A stretch of DNA of 64,000 nucleotides from Pontibacillus yanchengensis Y32 (lineage in GTDB: Bacteria; Bacillota; Bacilli; Bacillales; BH030062): assembly GCF_000770635.1 (NCBI RefSeq), contig NZ_AVBF01000016.1:1-64000 (forward strand), in the 5' to 3' direction. A program made the position numbers and the translations under genes. Shown here one piece after another: positions 8,727 through 17,473 of the stretch. The notes beneath the pieces were generated by a model. That model saw only the letters and a program-made list of their open reading frames with translations. It had not been told where the DNA came from and did no database searches. Position 1 is the first letter of the stretch. Every line of letters starts with the position of its first letter.

Positions 8727-10124
8727 ATGTCGAAAGCAACTATGAGCATTATCCTTCGTTTAGAAATGATAAAAGAAAAGACCTCATTTGGAGAAATCGC
8801 TACGATTGTTAGTAATGCAGGAGGGGATATTGTTGCCATTGATGTCATTAAAGAAGGAAAAACAGTTACCGTCCGTGATATTTCCATCAATGTTAATGAT
8901 GAAACGAAGCAACAGCGAATCATCCACTCACTTGAACAATTGCCAGGTGTAACAATTAAGCATACATCTGATCGTACTTTTCTTGTGCACTCAGGTGGAA
9001 AAATCCATGTAACGTCAAAAATAGAAGTAGATAATAGAGAAGAAATGTCGAGAGTTTATACTCCAGAGGTAGCCAGAGTATGTGAAGCCATTGATGAAGA
9101 TCCTGAATTGGCTTACCAATTTACGATTAAGAAGAACAGTGTTGCTGTCATTTCTGACGGAACGGCAGTCTTAGGGCTTGGCAACATTAGGCCGGAAGCT
9201 GCCATGCCTGTCATGGAAGGAAAAGCGATGCTATTTAAGCAATTTGCGAATGTAGATGCTTTCCCCATATGTATTGAACCCCAATCTGCTGAAGATACCA
9301 TTAAGTTAATCAAAGCATTAAGCCCTTCATTCGGCGGCATTAACCTGGAGGACATCGCTTCTCCTCAATGCTTTGATATTGAACAGCAATTGAAGAAGGA
9401 ATTAGATATCCCAGTATTTCACGATGATCAGCACGGAACTGCTATCGTTGCGCTGGCAGGTCTGTTGAATGCATTAAGACTGGTCGACAAAAAGATGGAA
9501 GACTGTAAGATCGTCATCTGTGGGATTGGTGCAGCTGGAATAGCCATTACAAATATGGTGTTAAAAGCCGGTGCGAAGAATGTGATAGGCGTGGATATAG
9601 AAGGAGCTCTAACTAGTAAGCAAACCTATGATAACGAAAGTTGGAATATCATAGCCGGAAAAACCAACCCCCATCATGAAACAGGTGAATTATGCGATAT
9701 TATTCAAAACGCTGATGTATTCATTGGTGTCTCAGCTCCAGGTATTTTATCTAAAGACGATGTTAGACAAATGGCGAAAGATCCCATCGTATTCGCACTA
9801 GCCAACCCTCATCCTGAAATTACACCAGATGACGCCAAACCGTATGCGAAAGTAATGGCAACAGGTCGCTCAGATTACCCAAATCAGGTAAATAACGTCC
9901 TATGTTTTCCGGGTATATTCCGAGGTGCATTAGACTGCCGGGCCTCTGACATTAATGAAGACATGAAACTAGCTGCAGCAAAAGCTATTGCTTCTACGAT
10001 CGACATGGAAGAATTAAATGAGGATTATATTATACCTAGTGTATTTAATGAAAATATCGTACCTGCCATTCGGGATGCTGTGATAGAAGCTGCCAAATTA
10101 TCAGGCGTTGCCAGAAAAGAGTAA
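8727..10124 (+). CDS. NAD(P)-dependent malic enzyme with N-terminal ACT domain
   Basis: A 465-residue enzyme converting malate to pyruvate and CO2. Residues about 5-80 form an ACT regulatory domain (SFGEIATIVSNAGGDIVAID), followed by the malic N-terminal domain with YTPEVARVC and the catalytic region GTAVLGLGNI; FHDDQHGTAIV carries the metal ligands. The NAD-binding domain begins with ICGIGAAGIAI. The ACT domain suggests allosteric control by a small molecule, probably an amino acid, but the ligand is unknown. AAAGGAAG precedes the ATG. The next gene, 95 bp on in the same direction, is an NhaC-family antiporter, so the two probably form a malate-use operon, as with mleA-mleN in B. subtilis. 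Confidence 0.93.
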   Translation: MSKATMSIILRLEMIKEKTSFGEIATIVSNAGGDIVAIDVIKEGKTVTVRDISINVNDETKQQRIIHSLEQLPGVTIKHTSDRTFLVHSGGKIHVTSKIEVDNREEMSRVYTPEVARVCEAIDEDPELAYQFTIKKNSVAVISDGTAVLGLGNIRPEAAMPVMEGKAMLFKQFANVDAFPICIEPQSAEDTIKLIKALSPSFGGINLEDIASPQCFDIEQQLKKELDIPVFHDDQHGTAIVALAGLLNALRLVDKKMEDCKIVICGIGAAGIAITNMVLKAGAKNVIGVDIEGALTSKQTYDNESWNIIAGKTNPHHETGELCDIIQNADVFIGVSAPGILSKDDVRQMAKDPIVFALANPHPEITPDDAKPYAKVMATGRSDYPNQVNNVLCFPGIFRGALDCRASDINEDMKLAAAKAIASTIDMEELNEDYIIPSVFNENIVPAIRDAVIEAAKLSGVARKE

Positions 10125-10219
10125 AATTCACCTTTGTTGAAATGCTACGGATAACATTCTACAATATGACTTATCTGTCTAATCAACAGACATATTTCTA
10201 TCTAGCCAGGAGGTAACTT

Positions 10220-11713
10220 ATGGACGATCAAGAAAAACAACAACAAAAAGAAGCATCAGAAGCTGTCGGACAAAAAGAAATTAAGCATCTAGAATTTTAC
10301 GGTGGATCGTTCACTTCTACCCTCCCGCTCATTTTCTTTATTATTTGGGCGATAACACTTAGTGTTATGAAGCTTGTTACAGAGGAAGCACTGGTCCTAG
10401 GTATGGTCATCGGAGTTGCGATTGGACTTTTCTTCTGTAAATCGTTATGGAAAGACTACGCACAAGCACTTGTAGCAGGAATGGCACAACCTATTGGTGT
10501 TATTGCTGTCATTGCCTGGTTTTGGGCTGGTATGTTTGCAAAATTGTTAGCTGCAGGGGGATTAGTAGATGGACTGATTTGGTTTGGATTCCAAACTGGT
10601 CTGGAAGGGGGCTTAGTGGTAGGTCTCACCTTCTTGCTCGCAGCTGTTTTTTCTACCGCAGTCGGTACAGGGTACGGAACCGTTGCGACATTTGGTATTT
10701 TAATGTATCCAGCTGGAGTGATTCTTGGAGCTGATCCAGTTGTATTGTTAGCAGCCATCCTTAGTGGTGCTGTATTTGGTGACAACCTTGCTCCTGTTTC
10801 TGATACAACGATTGTTTCAGCAACAACGCAAGAAGCTGATGTACCTGGAGTCGTGAAGTCGCGGTTTAAGTACTCCATTTCAGCTGCCATCCCAGCTTTA
10901 CTACTATTCGTTGTTTTTGGAGGTGGCGGACAGGGAATCGCGAATCAAGATGCACTCCAACAACTTCAAAGCGAAGTGTCCCCTACAGGATTAATTATGT
11001 TAATTCCATTTATCCTTGTATTGTATTTGGCTCTATCAGGACGTCACTTATTAACATCTTTAACCCTAGGCATTGTCGCGTCCATTATTGTTATTTTCGC
11101 AAAAGGAACACCTCTAACGAAAGTCATTCATATTTATCGAAATGATGCCGGTGAAGCTGCCATTGGAGGCGCTCTTATGAATGGAATCGGCGGCTATTTC
11201 AATATGGCTATTTTAATCTTATTCATATTGGCCGCAGCTCATTTAATGGAAGTAGCCGGAACGATGGAAGCCATTAAAGACTTTTTCCTAAAGCTGATCA
11301 ATGGAGTAGTAAAAAGAGCTGAGCTCTCGATTTTCAGTATCGTTGCTTTCTTAAATATTTTTATTACGATTAATACAGCTGCCGAAATCACAGCAGGTCC
11401 ATTTGTTCGTAAGTTAGGAAAAGAATTCAATATTCACCCGTACCGACGAGCAAATTTCCTTGATACGGTATCCTCTTCACTCGGATACATATTCCCGTGG
11501 AGTGGGGGTGTCCTTCTAGCGTGGGCAACAATCAAGGGTGCAAAAGAAGATTTCCCTTTCCTTCCGATTGCAGGCCCAACAGAAGTAGTCCCTTATGTAT
11601 TTCAAGGATGGTTCTTATTACTTGTCATGCTCATTTCAGCCCTAACAGGTTGGGGGCTACGTTTCACAGGTAAAAATGGAGAAGAAGTAAAACCTTCAGA
11701 AGTGGAGAAATAA
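10220..11713 (+). CDS. NhaC-family Na+/H+ (or malate/lactate-Na+) antiporter
   Basis: A 497-residue membrane protein of the NhaC family with about twelve hydrophobic segments after a Gln/Glu/Lys-rich cytoplasmic N-terminus of some 35 residues. The conserved STAVGTGYGTVATFG and SGAVFGDNLAPVSDTT blocks are the family's ion-binding signatures. The family includes simple Na+/H+ antiporters and MleN, which swaps malate-2H+ for Na+-lactate. Its place directly after a malic enzyme gene favours the MleN-like role, but the sequence alone does not decide. A strong AGGAGGT site precedes the ATG, and a terminator follows. Confidence 0.88.
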   Translation: MDDQEKQQQKEASEAVGQKEIKHLEFYGGSFTSTLPLIFFIIWAITLSVMKLVTEEALVLGMVIGVAIGLFFCKSLWKDYAQALVAGMAQPIGVIAVIAWFWAGMFAKLLAAGGLVDGLIWFGFQTGLEGGLVVGLTFLLAAVFSTAVGTGYGTVATFGILMYPAGVILGADPVVLLAAILSGAVFGDNLAPVSDTTIVSATTQEADVPGVVKSRFKYSISAAIPALLLFVVFGGGGQGIANQDALQQLQSEVSPTGLIMLIPFILVLYLALSGRHLLTSLTLGIVASIIVIFAKGTPLTKVIHIYRNDAGEAAIGGALMNGIGGYFNMAILILFILAAAHLMEVAGTMEAIKDFFLKLINGVVKRAELSIFSIVAFLNIFITINTAAEITAGPFVRKLGKEFNIHPYRRANFLDTVSSSLGYIFPWSGGVLLAWATIKGAKEDFPFLPIAGPTEVVPYVFQGWFLLLVMLISALTGWGLRFTGKNGEEVKPSEVEK

Positions 11714-11720
11714 GAAAAAG

Positions 11721-11749
11721 TGCTGGCTCTGAGAGTCAGCATTTTTTTC
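11721..11749 (+). terminator. Terminator of the malic enzyme-NhaC unit
   Basis: TGCTGGCTCT pairs with AGAGTCAGCA (one G-T pair) and is followed by T7. Confidence 0.85.
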
Positions 11750-11823
11750 GTTTATCTCCCCATCTACATCTCAATCTTTGGTAAACTTTGGAGGATGCGA
11801 TTACTTTAAGAAGGAGAAAGTAT

Positions 11824-12603
11824 ATGTCTCTAGCAATAATCTTTGATATGGATGGAACACTATTTCAAACTGAGAAAATTTTAGAATTATCACTAGATGA
11901 TACATTTGATTATTTACGTTCATTAGACGAATGGAGAGGAGAAACCCCCATAGATACATACCGTAATATCATGGGAATTCCTTTGCCAAAAGTATGGGAA
12001 ACGTTGTTGCCAAATCATTCTATAGAAGTGAGAAATCAAATGAATGATTATTTTCTAGAACGCTTAATTGAAAACATTACAAAAGGAAAAGGTGCTCTAT
12101 ATCCAAATGTTAAGGAGGTCTTCCAAAGCTTAAAGGAGAATAATCACCCCATCTTTATAGCAAGTAATGGGTTAACAGACTATTTACAAGCAATAGTAAG
12201 CTATTACAACTTGGATCATTGGGTAACAGAAACATTTAGTATTCAACAAATACAGACGCTAGATAAAGCTGACTTAGTTCATGAAATTTTGCAGAAATAC
12301 AACATTTCAAAAGCAGCCGTTGTCGGTGACCGGATTTCAGATATACGCGCAGCCAAACACAATGGATTACTTTCAATTGGATGTAATTTTGATTTTGCAA
12401 GAGAGGATGAATTGTCTCAAGCTGAAATTATTATTGAAGATTTACTTGATCTACCAGAACAAATTAGCCAATTGGAAAAATATAAGCAGCTCAGTTCTTA
12501 CAAATTTAAGTACTTGAGGAAGTTGACGCTTAAGTATTTATGGAAAACATATAAAGTATATTTGTCTCTCTTAGTAAACAAAATACCACAGTTCTTAAGA
12601 TAA
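11824..12603 (+). CDS. HAD-superfamily hydrolase, PGP/beta-PGM-like
   Basis: A 259-residue HAD phosphatase. Motif I is FDMDGTLF at residues 6-13, with the Asp nucleophile; motif II is ASNG; motif III is the Lys in LDKADL; and motif IV is GDRISDI. The cap domain lies between motifs I and II, as in phosphoglycolate phosphatase-type enzymes. Substrate unknown. The final 45 residues (rich in Lys, Tyr and Leu) are a tail not usual for the family. The gene is noticeably more AT-rich than its neighbours and stands alone between a terminator and a DnaA-box cluster, which could mean later acquisition. AAGGAGAAAG precedes the chosen ATG; an in-frame TTG at 11788 lacks this support. Confidence 0.85.
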   Translation: MSLAIIFDMDGTLFQTEKILELSLDDTFDYLRSLDEWRGETPIDTYRNIMGIPLPKVWETLLPNHSIEVRNQMNDYFLERLIENITKGKGALYPNVKEVFQSLKENNHPIFIASNGLTDYLQAIVSYYNLDHWVTETFSIQQIQTLDKADLVHEILQKYNISKAAVVGDRISDIRAAKHNGLLSIGCNFDFAREDELSQAEIIIEDLLDLPEQISQLEKYKQLSSYKFKYLRKLTLKYLWKTYKVYLSLLVNKIPQFLR

Positions 12604-12612
12604 CTGTGGTAT
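12583..12612 (+). terminator. Terminator of the HAD gene
   Basis: ACCACAGTT pairs with AACTGTGGT around an 8-nt loop that contains the stop codon, followed by an AT-rich tail. Confidence 0.65.
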
Positions 12613-12712
12613 TTATTATTATTTATCTTTTCATTACTTTTAACACAAACTTAATGGAGTTAGACTTTTTACTACATAATTGCTTGTTATATTAAACATA
12701 GGAATAAACCAT

Positions 12713-12853
12713 TTATCCACATCCACTAGGTTGAATTATTAATACATTAAGAAAAATGCATGTATTCACACAATTATCCACAACCGCTTCAAGTATTGCT
12801 ATATTAACAACTTTTCAGCTTTTGTAAACAGGTTATACACAAAGTTATCCACA
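12713..12853. other. DnaA-box cluster outside oriC
   Basis: Three perfect TTATCCACA boxes (12713-12721, 12774-12782, 12845-12853) and one TTATACACA (12833-12841), all in the same orientation, in a 269-bp gap without genes. About 35 kb from dnaA. No AT-rich unwinding stretch or trio is obvious beside it, so a DnaA-titrating or regulatory site is more likely than a second origin. Confidence 0.8.
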
Positions 12854-12872
12854 TATGCACAATTCACTTCCC

Positions 12873-13052
12873 TTATATGGTAGAAGAACCAGTGTTCGCT
12901 ACCATATATACAGAACGCTCCCCACAATATTCACATCCTGTGGATAAACTGATGTCTTCATCTACTTTTTCTAACCTCGGAAAAGTTTCATATTCATCTA
13001 CAACAACATCCATTGCTTTGTCCACATGCTCCTGACAAACATATAATTTCAT
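12873..13052 (-). CDS. CxxH/CxxC small putative metal-binding protein
   Basis: A 59-residue protein with VCQEH near the N-terminus and GCEYC near residue 40, an arrangement of Cys/His pairs that probably binds zinc. It resembles the short CxxH/CxxC proteins often found beside htrA-type protease and rlmH genes in Bacillaceae; the function is unknown. I chose the ATG at 13052 because AAGGAG lies 8 nt upstream; the GTG at 13061 overlaps that site. Upstream lies the htrA-type gene in the same direction, separated by a terminator. Confidence 0.75.
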   Translation of the reverse strand: MKLYVCQEHVDKAMDVVVDEYETFPRLEKVDEDISLSTGCEYCGERSVYMVANTGSSTI

Positions 13053-13125
13053 TCCTATCACTCCTTCTAGATTTCTGTAGTATATTCCATGATTCTATAT
13101 TGGTCTAGCAAGTCTAACCGCATAA

Positions 13126-13155
13126 TAAAAAGCAGAGGTTCAAACCTCTGCTTTT
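13126..13155 (-). terminator. Terminator of the htrA-type gene
   Basis: AAAAGCAGAGGTT with perfect complement and 3-nt loop just after the stop codon at 13159; T-run on the minus strand. Confidence 0.85.
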
Positions 13156-13158
13156 ATT

Positions 13159-14394
13159 CTAATAACTTTGTGATGCTAATTCCATAGTTGTTTCTTGCTT
13201 TTCTCCATTGCGATAAAATGTAATTCTCATTTCCTCGCCGACCTTCTTATCTTCATAAAGATGCTTTCTCAGATCAACGATATTCGTCACCTTTGTATCA
13301 TCAAGTTTCGTAATAACATCATATTGTTCCAAACCTGCCTGATCTGCTGGCGATGTTGGCTCAATACCATTGATGAATACTCCAGATTCTACTTCTTCTG
13401 GCAGTTCAAGTGTACTTCTCCATTGATTACTCGTTAATTCAGATAAGGAATAAGCTTCAATTCCCATATATGGACGAGTTACCTCCCCGTCGTTTTCAAG
13501 GTCGTCAATGATTGGTTTAGCCAAATCAATGGGGATGGCGAATCCAATTCCTTCTACGGCTGATTTAGCGATTTTCATGGAATTTATTCCGATAAGTTGT
13601 CCCTTAATATTGATTAAAGCACCACCACTGTTACCTGGATTGATGGCCGCGTCCGTTTGAATAACCTCTGCTTGCCAATCCATTCTCCCATCTCCATTGA
13701 GATCTTGAGGTATTGCCCGTTGCTTTCCGCTAATAATACCTTTTGTCACTGATCCTGCAAACATTAGACCTAACGGATTCCCAATGGCCATTGCGGGCTC
13801 TCCCACTTTTACTGTAGAGGATTTTCCAAGTTCAATGGCTTTGTTCACTTTCGTACCATCAACCTCTAAGACAGCTAAATCTGTATATGGATCACTACCA
13901 AGCTTTTGTGCTTCTATTCTGGAGCCGTCAATTAGAGCAATCTCTATTTCTGACGCCCCTTGTACAACGTGATGATTGGTTACCACGTAGGCACTTTCAC
14001 CTTCTTTTTTGTAAATAACACCAGACCCCGTTCCAGTTTGAGCACCCTCTTGCTCTGAAAAGATACTAGAACTACCATCTTGTATGTTTACAACACCGAC
14101 TACCGTCTCTTGAACATCCTGCACCACTTCTGTAATTTGTGTAGTGACATCTACGTTAACATTTTGGGAGGTTGAGGTTCCTTCATTTGCCTGGGTATTC
14201 TCATCCTTATTCCCTTGGGGTTGTTCGTTGTTTTGAATGCTAACGTCATACGGCAAAATATTCGATTGAATTAATGCTGGTAAAGCTAAGATAATAAGTA
14301 CTGAGCCTAATATAAGCCCTACTACTGTCGGTGCTATCCAACCAGGACGCTTATGTCGATTTCTTGAAGGTGCATGATCGTCATAGTATCCCAT
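13159..14394 (-). CDS. htrC: HtrA/DegP-like membrane-anchored serine protease (YyxA/HtrC type)
   Basis: A 411-residue protease for quality control of secreted proteins. A short basic N-terminus is followed by one membrane helix (about residues 20-42) and a polar Asn/Gln/Thr-rich linker. The trypsin-like domain carries the triad His142 (TNHHVV), Asp172 (YTDLAVL) and Ser256 (GNSGGA), and a single PDZ domain fills about residues 310-400. It follows walJ in the same direction, the same place as yyxA in B. subtilis. The chosen ATG has GAGGG upstream and gives the typical cytoplasmic start MGYYDDH. The gap of 115 bp to walJ suggests it may have its own promoter. Confidence 0.93.
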   Translation of the reverse strand: MGYYDDHAPSRNRHKRPGWIAPTVVGLILGSVLIILALPALIQSNILPYDVSIQNNEQPQGNKDENTQANEGTSTSQNVNVDVTTQITEVVQDVQETVVGVVNIQDGSSSIFSEQEGAQTGTGSGVIYKKEGESAYVVTNHHVVQGASEIEIALIDGSRIEAQKLGSDPYTDLAVLEVDGTKVNKAIELGKSSTVKVGEPAMAIGNPLGLMFAGSVTKGIISGKQRAIPQDLNGDGRMDWQAEVIQTDAAINPGNSGGALINIKGQLIGINSMKIAKSAVEGIGFAIPIDLAKPIIDDLENDGEVTRPYMGIEAYSLSELTSNQWRSTLELPEEVESGVFINGIEPTSPADQAGLEQYDVITKLDDTKVTNIVDLRKHLYEDKKVGEEMRITFYRNGEKQETTMELASQSY

Positions 14395-14509
14395 TGATTC
14401 CCTCACCAATCCTTTCTATTCTTCAATGCAGTCACTTATTACAGAAAGGGGTTGTTCCCCATTCCAAATTATATAGACTGTTTCCTCGAATAGATCGAAC
14501 TAAAACATC

Positions 14510-15304
14510 TTAAGGTGTATAAATGGGTGTAGCTGAAGTGGGGTCTGTATCATATAAATGAATCGATTCCCCAATAGGTACACCTCTTTCTTTTAACATA
14601 TTCCCAACAGACATTCTAGCCAGATCTTTCATGTTATTATCTTGACTTAAATGGGCTAAATAAATACGCTTTGTATCATTTCCAATAATATCTGTAAGGG
14701 CTAGCGCACAATCCTCATTGGAAACGTGACCTTTATCTCCTAAGATTCTACGTTTAATGTTCCATGGATAACGACCCATCCGTAGCATTTCTACATCATG
14801 GTTTGATTCAAAAATATACGCATCAGCATTCTCCACCGTTTTCTTTATACGTTCGGATACATAACCTAAGTCTGTTACAAGGGCTACTTTTTTTCCTCCC
14901 TGCCTAAACACAAAGAACATTGGTTCAGCAGCATCATGGGAGACTCCAAACGATTCAATATCTAAGTCCCCAAATGTTTGGACAGAGGCCATTGGAAAAT
15001 CAAACTTCTGCTCAATGGAAATCTTCCCAATATAGTCCTCCATGGCCTTCCACGTTTTTTCATTTGCATAAATCGGCAAATGGTATCTACGTGCCATAAT
15101 CCCTAGACCTTTTATATGATCGCTGTGTTCATGGGTTACTAAAATGCCATCTAATTCATTCGGATCGATTCGCACCTCTGATAGCAATCGCTCCATTTGT
15201 TTGCCTGATAAGCCTGCATCCACTAACAGCTTTTGATTGTCTGTACCTACATAAAAGGCGTTTCCAGTACTTCCTGATGCTAACACGCTAAAATGCAAAC
15301 TCAT
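14510..15304 (-). CDS. walJ: WalJ (YycJ) metallo-beta-lactamase-fold hydrolase
   Basis: A 264-residue MBL-fold protein, probably a metal-dependent nuclease. The zinc motif [10 protein letters not shown] is visible with VLASGSTGN at the N-terminus, and [10 protein letters not shown] and LAHLSQDNN supply further ligands. In Gram-positive bacteria it is linked to coordination of cell division with replication and wall synthesis. The ATG at 15304 is preceded by GGAGTGGAG and practically abuts the walI stop codon, implying translational coupling; an earlier start at 15316 has no better site. It is the last gene of walRKHIJ. Confidence 0.95.
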   Translation of the reverse strand: MSLHFSVLASGSTGNAFYVGTDNQKLLVDAGLSGKQMERLLSEVRIDPNELDGILVTHEHSDHIKGLGIMARRYHLPIYANEKTWKAMEDYIGKISIEQKFDFPMASVQTFGDLDIESFGVSHDAAEPMFFVFRQGGKKVALVTDLGYVSERIKKTVENADAYIFESNHDVEMLRMGRYPWNIKRRILGDKGHVSNEDCALALTDIIGNDTKRIYLAHLSQDNNMKDLARMSVGNMLKERGVPIGESIHLYDTDPTSATPIYTP

Positions 15305-15305
15305 T

Positions 15306-16163
15306 TTATTCTCCACTCCAACTTATTGATTCTATCTGCTCTGATAATTTATTTATTGTTTCATTTACAAATTGACTTTCATCCGTTGAAATCAACTGAC
15401 CTTCCACAGCATTTACAAAGTGATTGCGCTTCTCATTTACGTTGATTTTCCATGTCGGCGAAAACACTTGTACACCATTCGCAAGTGGCACGAGTGTATG
15501 ATAACCAAGACTCATACCGGATACCTGATCACCGCTATATAATTCATTTTGCGTATATAAGGTTTCCGCTGCATGAATTGGCTTGATTAATTCCTGTGCT
15601 TCCCCTGTCGTATGAATATTGTCCAGCATCGTTTGAGCGTAACTAATCATCTCATCGTCTTCATTTAGAAATGCTATGATAATGGCATTCTCGTTAAAAT
15701 AAATCGGACTATCTTTATAATTTTGGAAGAACAACAATGTTCGTGAGTTCTCGTTCCAACTCCAAAATGTGTACCGATCCCCATACAATACTTGTTCTTT
15801 CACTTTATTCGCAAGTTCTTCTTTTGGAGCTTCTAAATCCATTGGAATCGGCTCTTTAAAACTAGAAATCAGAATATCACCATTGAAGACTTCATATTCT
15901 TGATTCTCTAAAGTTGATTCCTGTTCCTCTTGCTCTTGAACAGAAAAGGTATGCCTCTTTGCAGAAATATAAGCTTGCTTAATACTCTCTTTGGACAAGT
16001 TACCTAATGTTATATCCTCCGCTTCCAGCTGCTCCTCAATGGTTGAGTCATCTAATAAACCGTACTCAGACTGCTTCTGTTTCTGCATAAACTGTTGAGC
16101 TAAAAAAATATCTAAGATTAGGAAGCAAACAATAAACAACGTCTTAATTTGTCCCCATTGCAT
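15306..16163 (-). CDS. walI: WalI (YycI), regulator of WalK
   Basis: A 285-residue bitopic membrane protein. A single N-terminal helix (about residues 7-23, [17 protein letters not shown]) anchors an extracellular domain that, with WalH, contacts the WalK kinase in the membrane and holds its activity down. The large outer part contains a YycI-like domain ending in [12 protein letters not shown]. It overlaps walH by one base and is followed directly by walJ. Sequence conservation in this family is low, so the call rests on size, topology and position. Confidence 0.93.
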   Translation of the reverse strand: MQWGQIKTLFIVCFLILDIFLAQQFMQKQKQSEYGLLDDSTIEEQLEAEDITLGNLSKESIKQAYISAKRHTFSVQEQEEQESTLENQEYEVFNGDILISSFKEPIPMDLEAPKEELANKVKEQVLYGDRYTFWSWNENSRTLLFFQNYKDSPIYFNENAIIIAFLNEDDEMISYAQTMLDNIHTTGEAQELIKPIHAAETLYTQNELYSGDQVSGMSLGYHTLVPLANGVQVFSPTWKINVNEKRNHFVNAVEGQLISTDESQFVNETINKLSEQIESISWSGE

Positions 16164-17473
16164 TATTGAACGCCTCCTTGCCCATTAAATCCTTCTTCGC
16201 TCAATGGCTTCCAGTCGCCTCCGACTGTTTTAATATACCAGACAGGTTTTAGAGTTAAAACGAGGGAGACTTTATTCGTTTCCTCCATCTTATATCCAAT
16301 CGCAATGTCCTCTATGAGAAGTGGGAATTGTTTCATCGATTTATTTAAATAATCGAGGACGTCTTGACCTGAAGCGAGCGTAACTTGTTGGGATTCACTT
16401 TCAATTAGCGTGGCAAATTGAACCATTGCACGATCATAAGCATATAGTTCTTGCTCGGCCCATGTCTGTTGAATCAGACTCAAGTTATTGTCATCAAATA
16501 CAGGGTAACCCTTCTTAAAAATTCGATAATCAATAGTACTGCCACTGTCGTTAATCCTGAATAGTTTATAGTTATCCGTCCAACCATTGTGGTCATTAAC
16601 AAAATCAAGGCTTTGTTTTAAGACTTCCTGCCGTGGAAGAGTTCCTACATTGGATATGGATGGATTAACAAAACGCATATATTTTTGATCTTGATTGATA
16701 CGTAACTGCCTAGTGGAATCGGTGTAATACGATTGACCGAATGTTGATGAGTTTGGGCGCACCATATTTGGGTCATTAAATAACACATTAATCAATGGCG
16801 TTACGCTGATAGGGGTAGTCGTGTACGTATAGACAGGCAACGTTACTTCCCCTTCTGGAATATAAATAGGATTGTCACGCTTTTCATCGATAGTTAAATA
16901 ATCAACCTGATCATAAGAGTTTACTAAATATTGATCCAATGATTTATACACATCAAAATTTCGAATGACAGCTCGTACAACTTGATCTTCACCATCTGTT
17001 ACAAAGTAGACAGAGGTGGAAGACTGATTGTTGGATATCTCAACAAACATACGATCTACATTATATTCAGGAAGTTTCTCTTCCTCATTAATGGATAAAG
17101 TATTACCCAATAAGTTTAATGGAACAGCAGTTGGAAAAATGACTTCCACTTTTGATTCCCTTTCCACTTGATTACTCGATAACGTTTCAAAGTCTGTCAT
17201 AGGCCAAGTACGCATTTCATCAAATAAATCAAGGGAGGCTGTTCTAGATGTCAGAGAAAATGTACGATTGTTTTCATGAAACATCAACTGCTTCGGCTCC
17301 ACAATTTCTTTCATCGTTTTCTGTTGACCATTAATCTTGGTTGCAGCATCTATAATATTTTCATCACCAAGCTCGTCTAAATTAGGCTGATAGTTCCAAA
17401 TAGCGACCGTTAACAGCAGACTGATGGCGATGAGGGAACTTAATACTATTGTTTTAATATGTTCAACCGTCAT
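16163..17473 (-). CDS. walH: WalH (YycH), regulator of WalK
   Basis: A 436-residue protein with one N-terminal membrane helix (about residues 7-26) and a long extracellular part of three lobes, as known for YycH. It forms a ternary complex with WalI and WalK. It overlaps walK by four bases (ATGA-type), so translation is coupled. Visible family tracts are SSLIAISLLLTVAIWNYQP at the start and IGYKMEE near the end. Confidence 0.93.
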   Translation of the reverse strand: MTVEHIKTIVLSSLIAISLLLTVAIWNYQPNLDELGDENIIDAATKINGQQKTMKEIVEPKQLMFHENNRTFSLTSRTASLDLFDEMRTWPMTDFETLSSNQVERESKVEVIFPTAVPLNLLGNTLSINEEEKLPEYNVDRMFVEISNNQSSTSVYFVTDGEDQVVRAVIRNFDVYKSLDQYLVNSYDQVDYLTIDEKRDNPIYIPEGEVTLPVYTYTTTPISVTPLINVLFNDPNMVRPNSSTFGQSYYTDSTRQLRINQDQKYMRFVNPSISNVGTLPRQEVLKQSLDFVNDHNGWTDNYKLFRINDSGSTIDYRIFKKGYPVFDDNNLSLIQQTWAEQELYAYDRAMVQFATLIESESQQVTLASGQDVLDYLNKSMKQFPLLIEDIAIGYKMEETNKVSLVLTLKPVWYIKTVGGDWKPLSEEGFNGQGGVQ

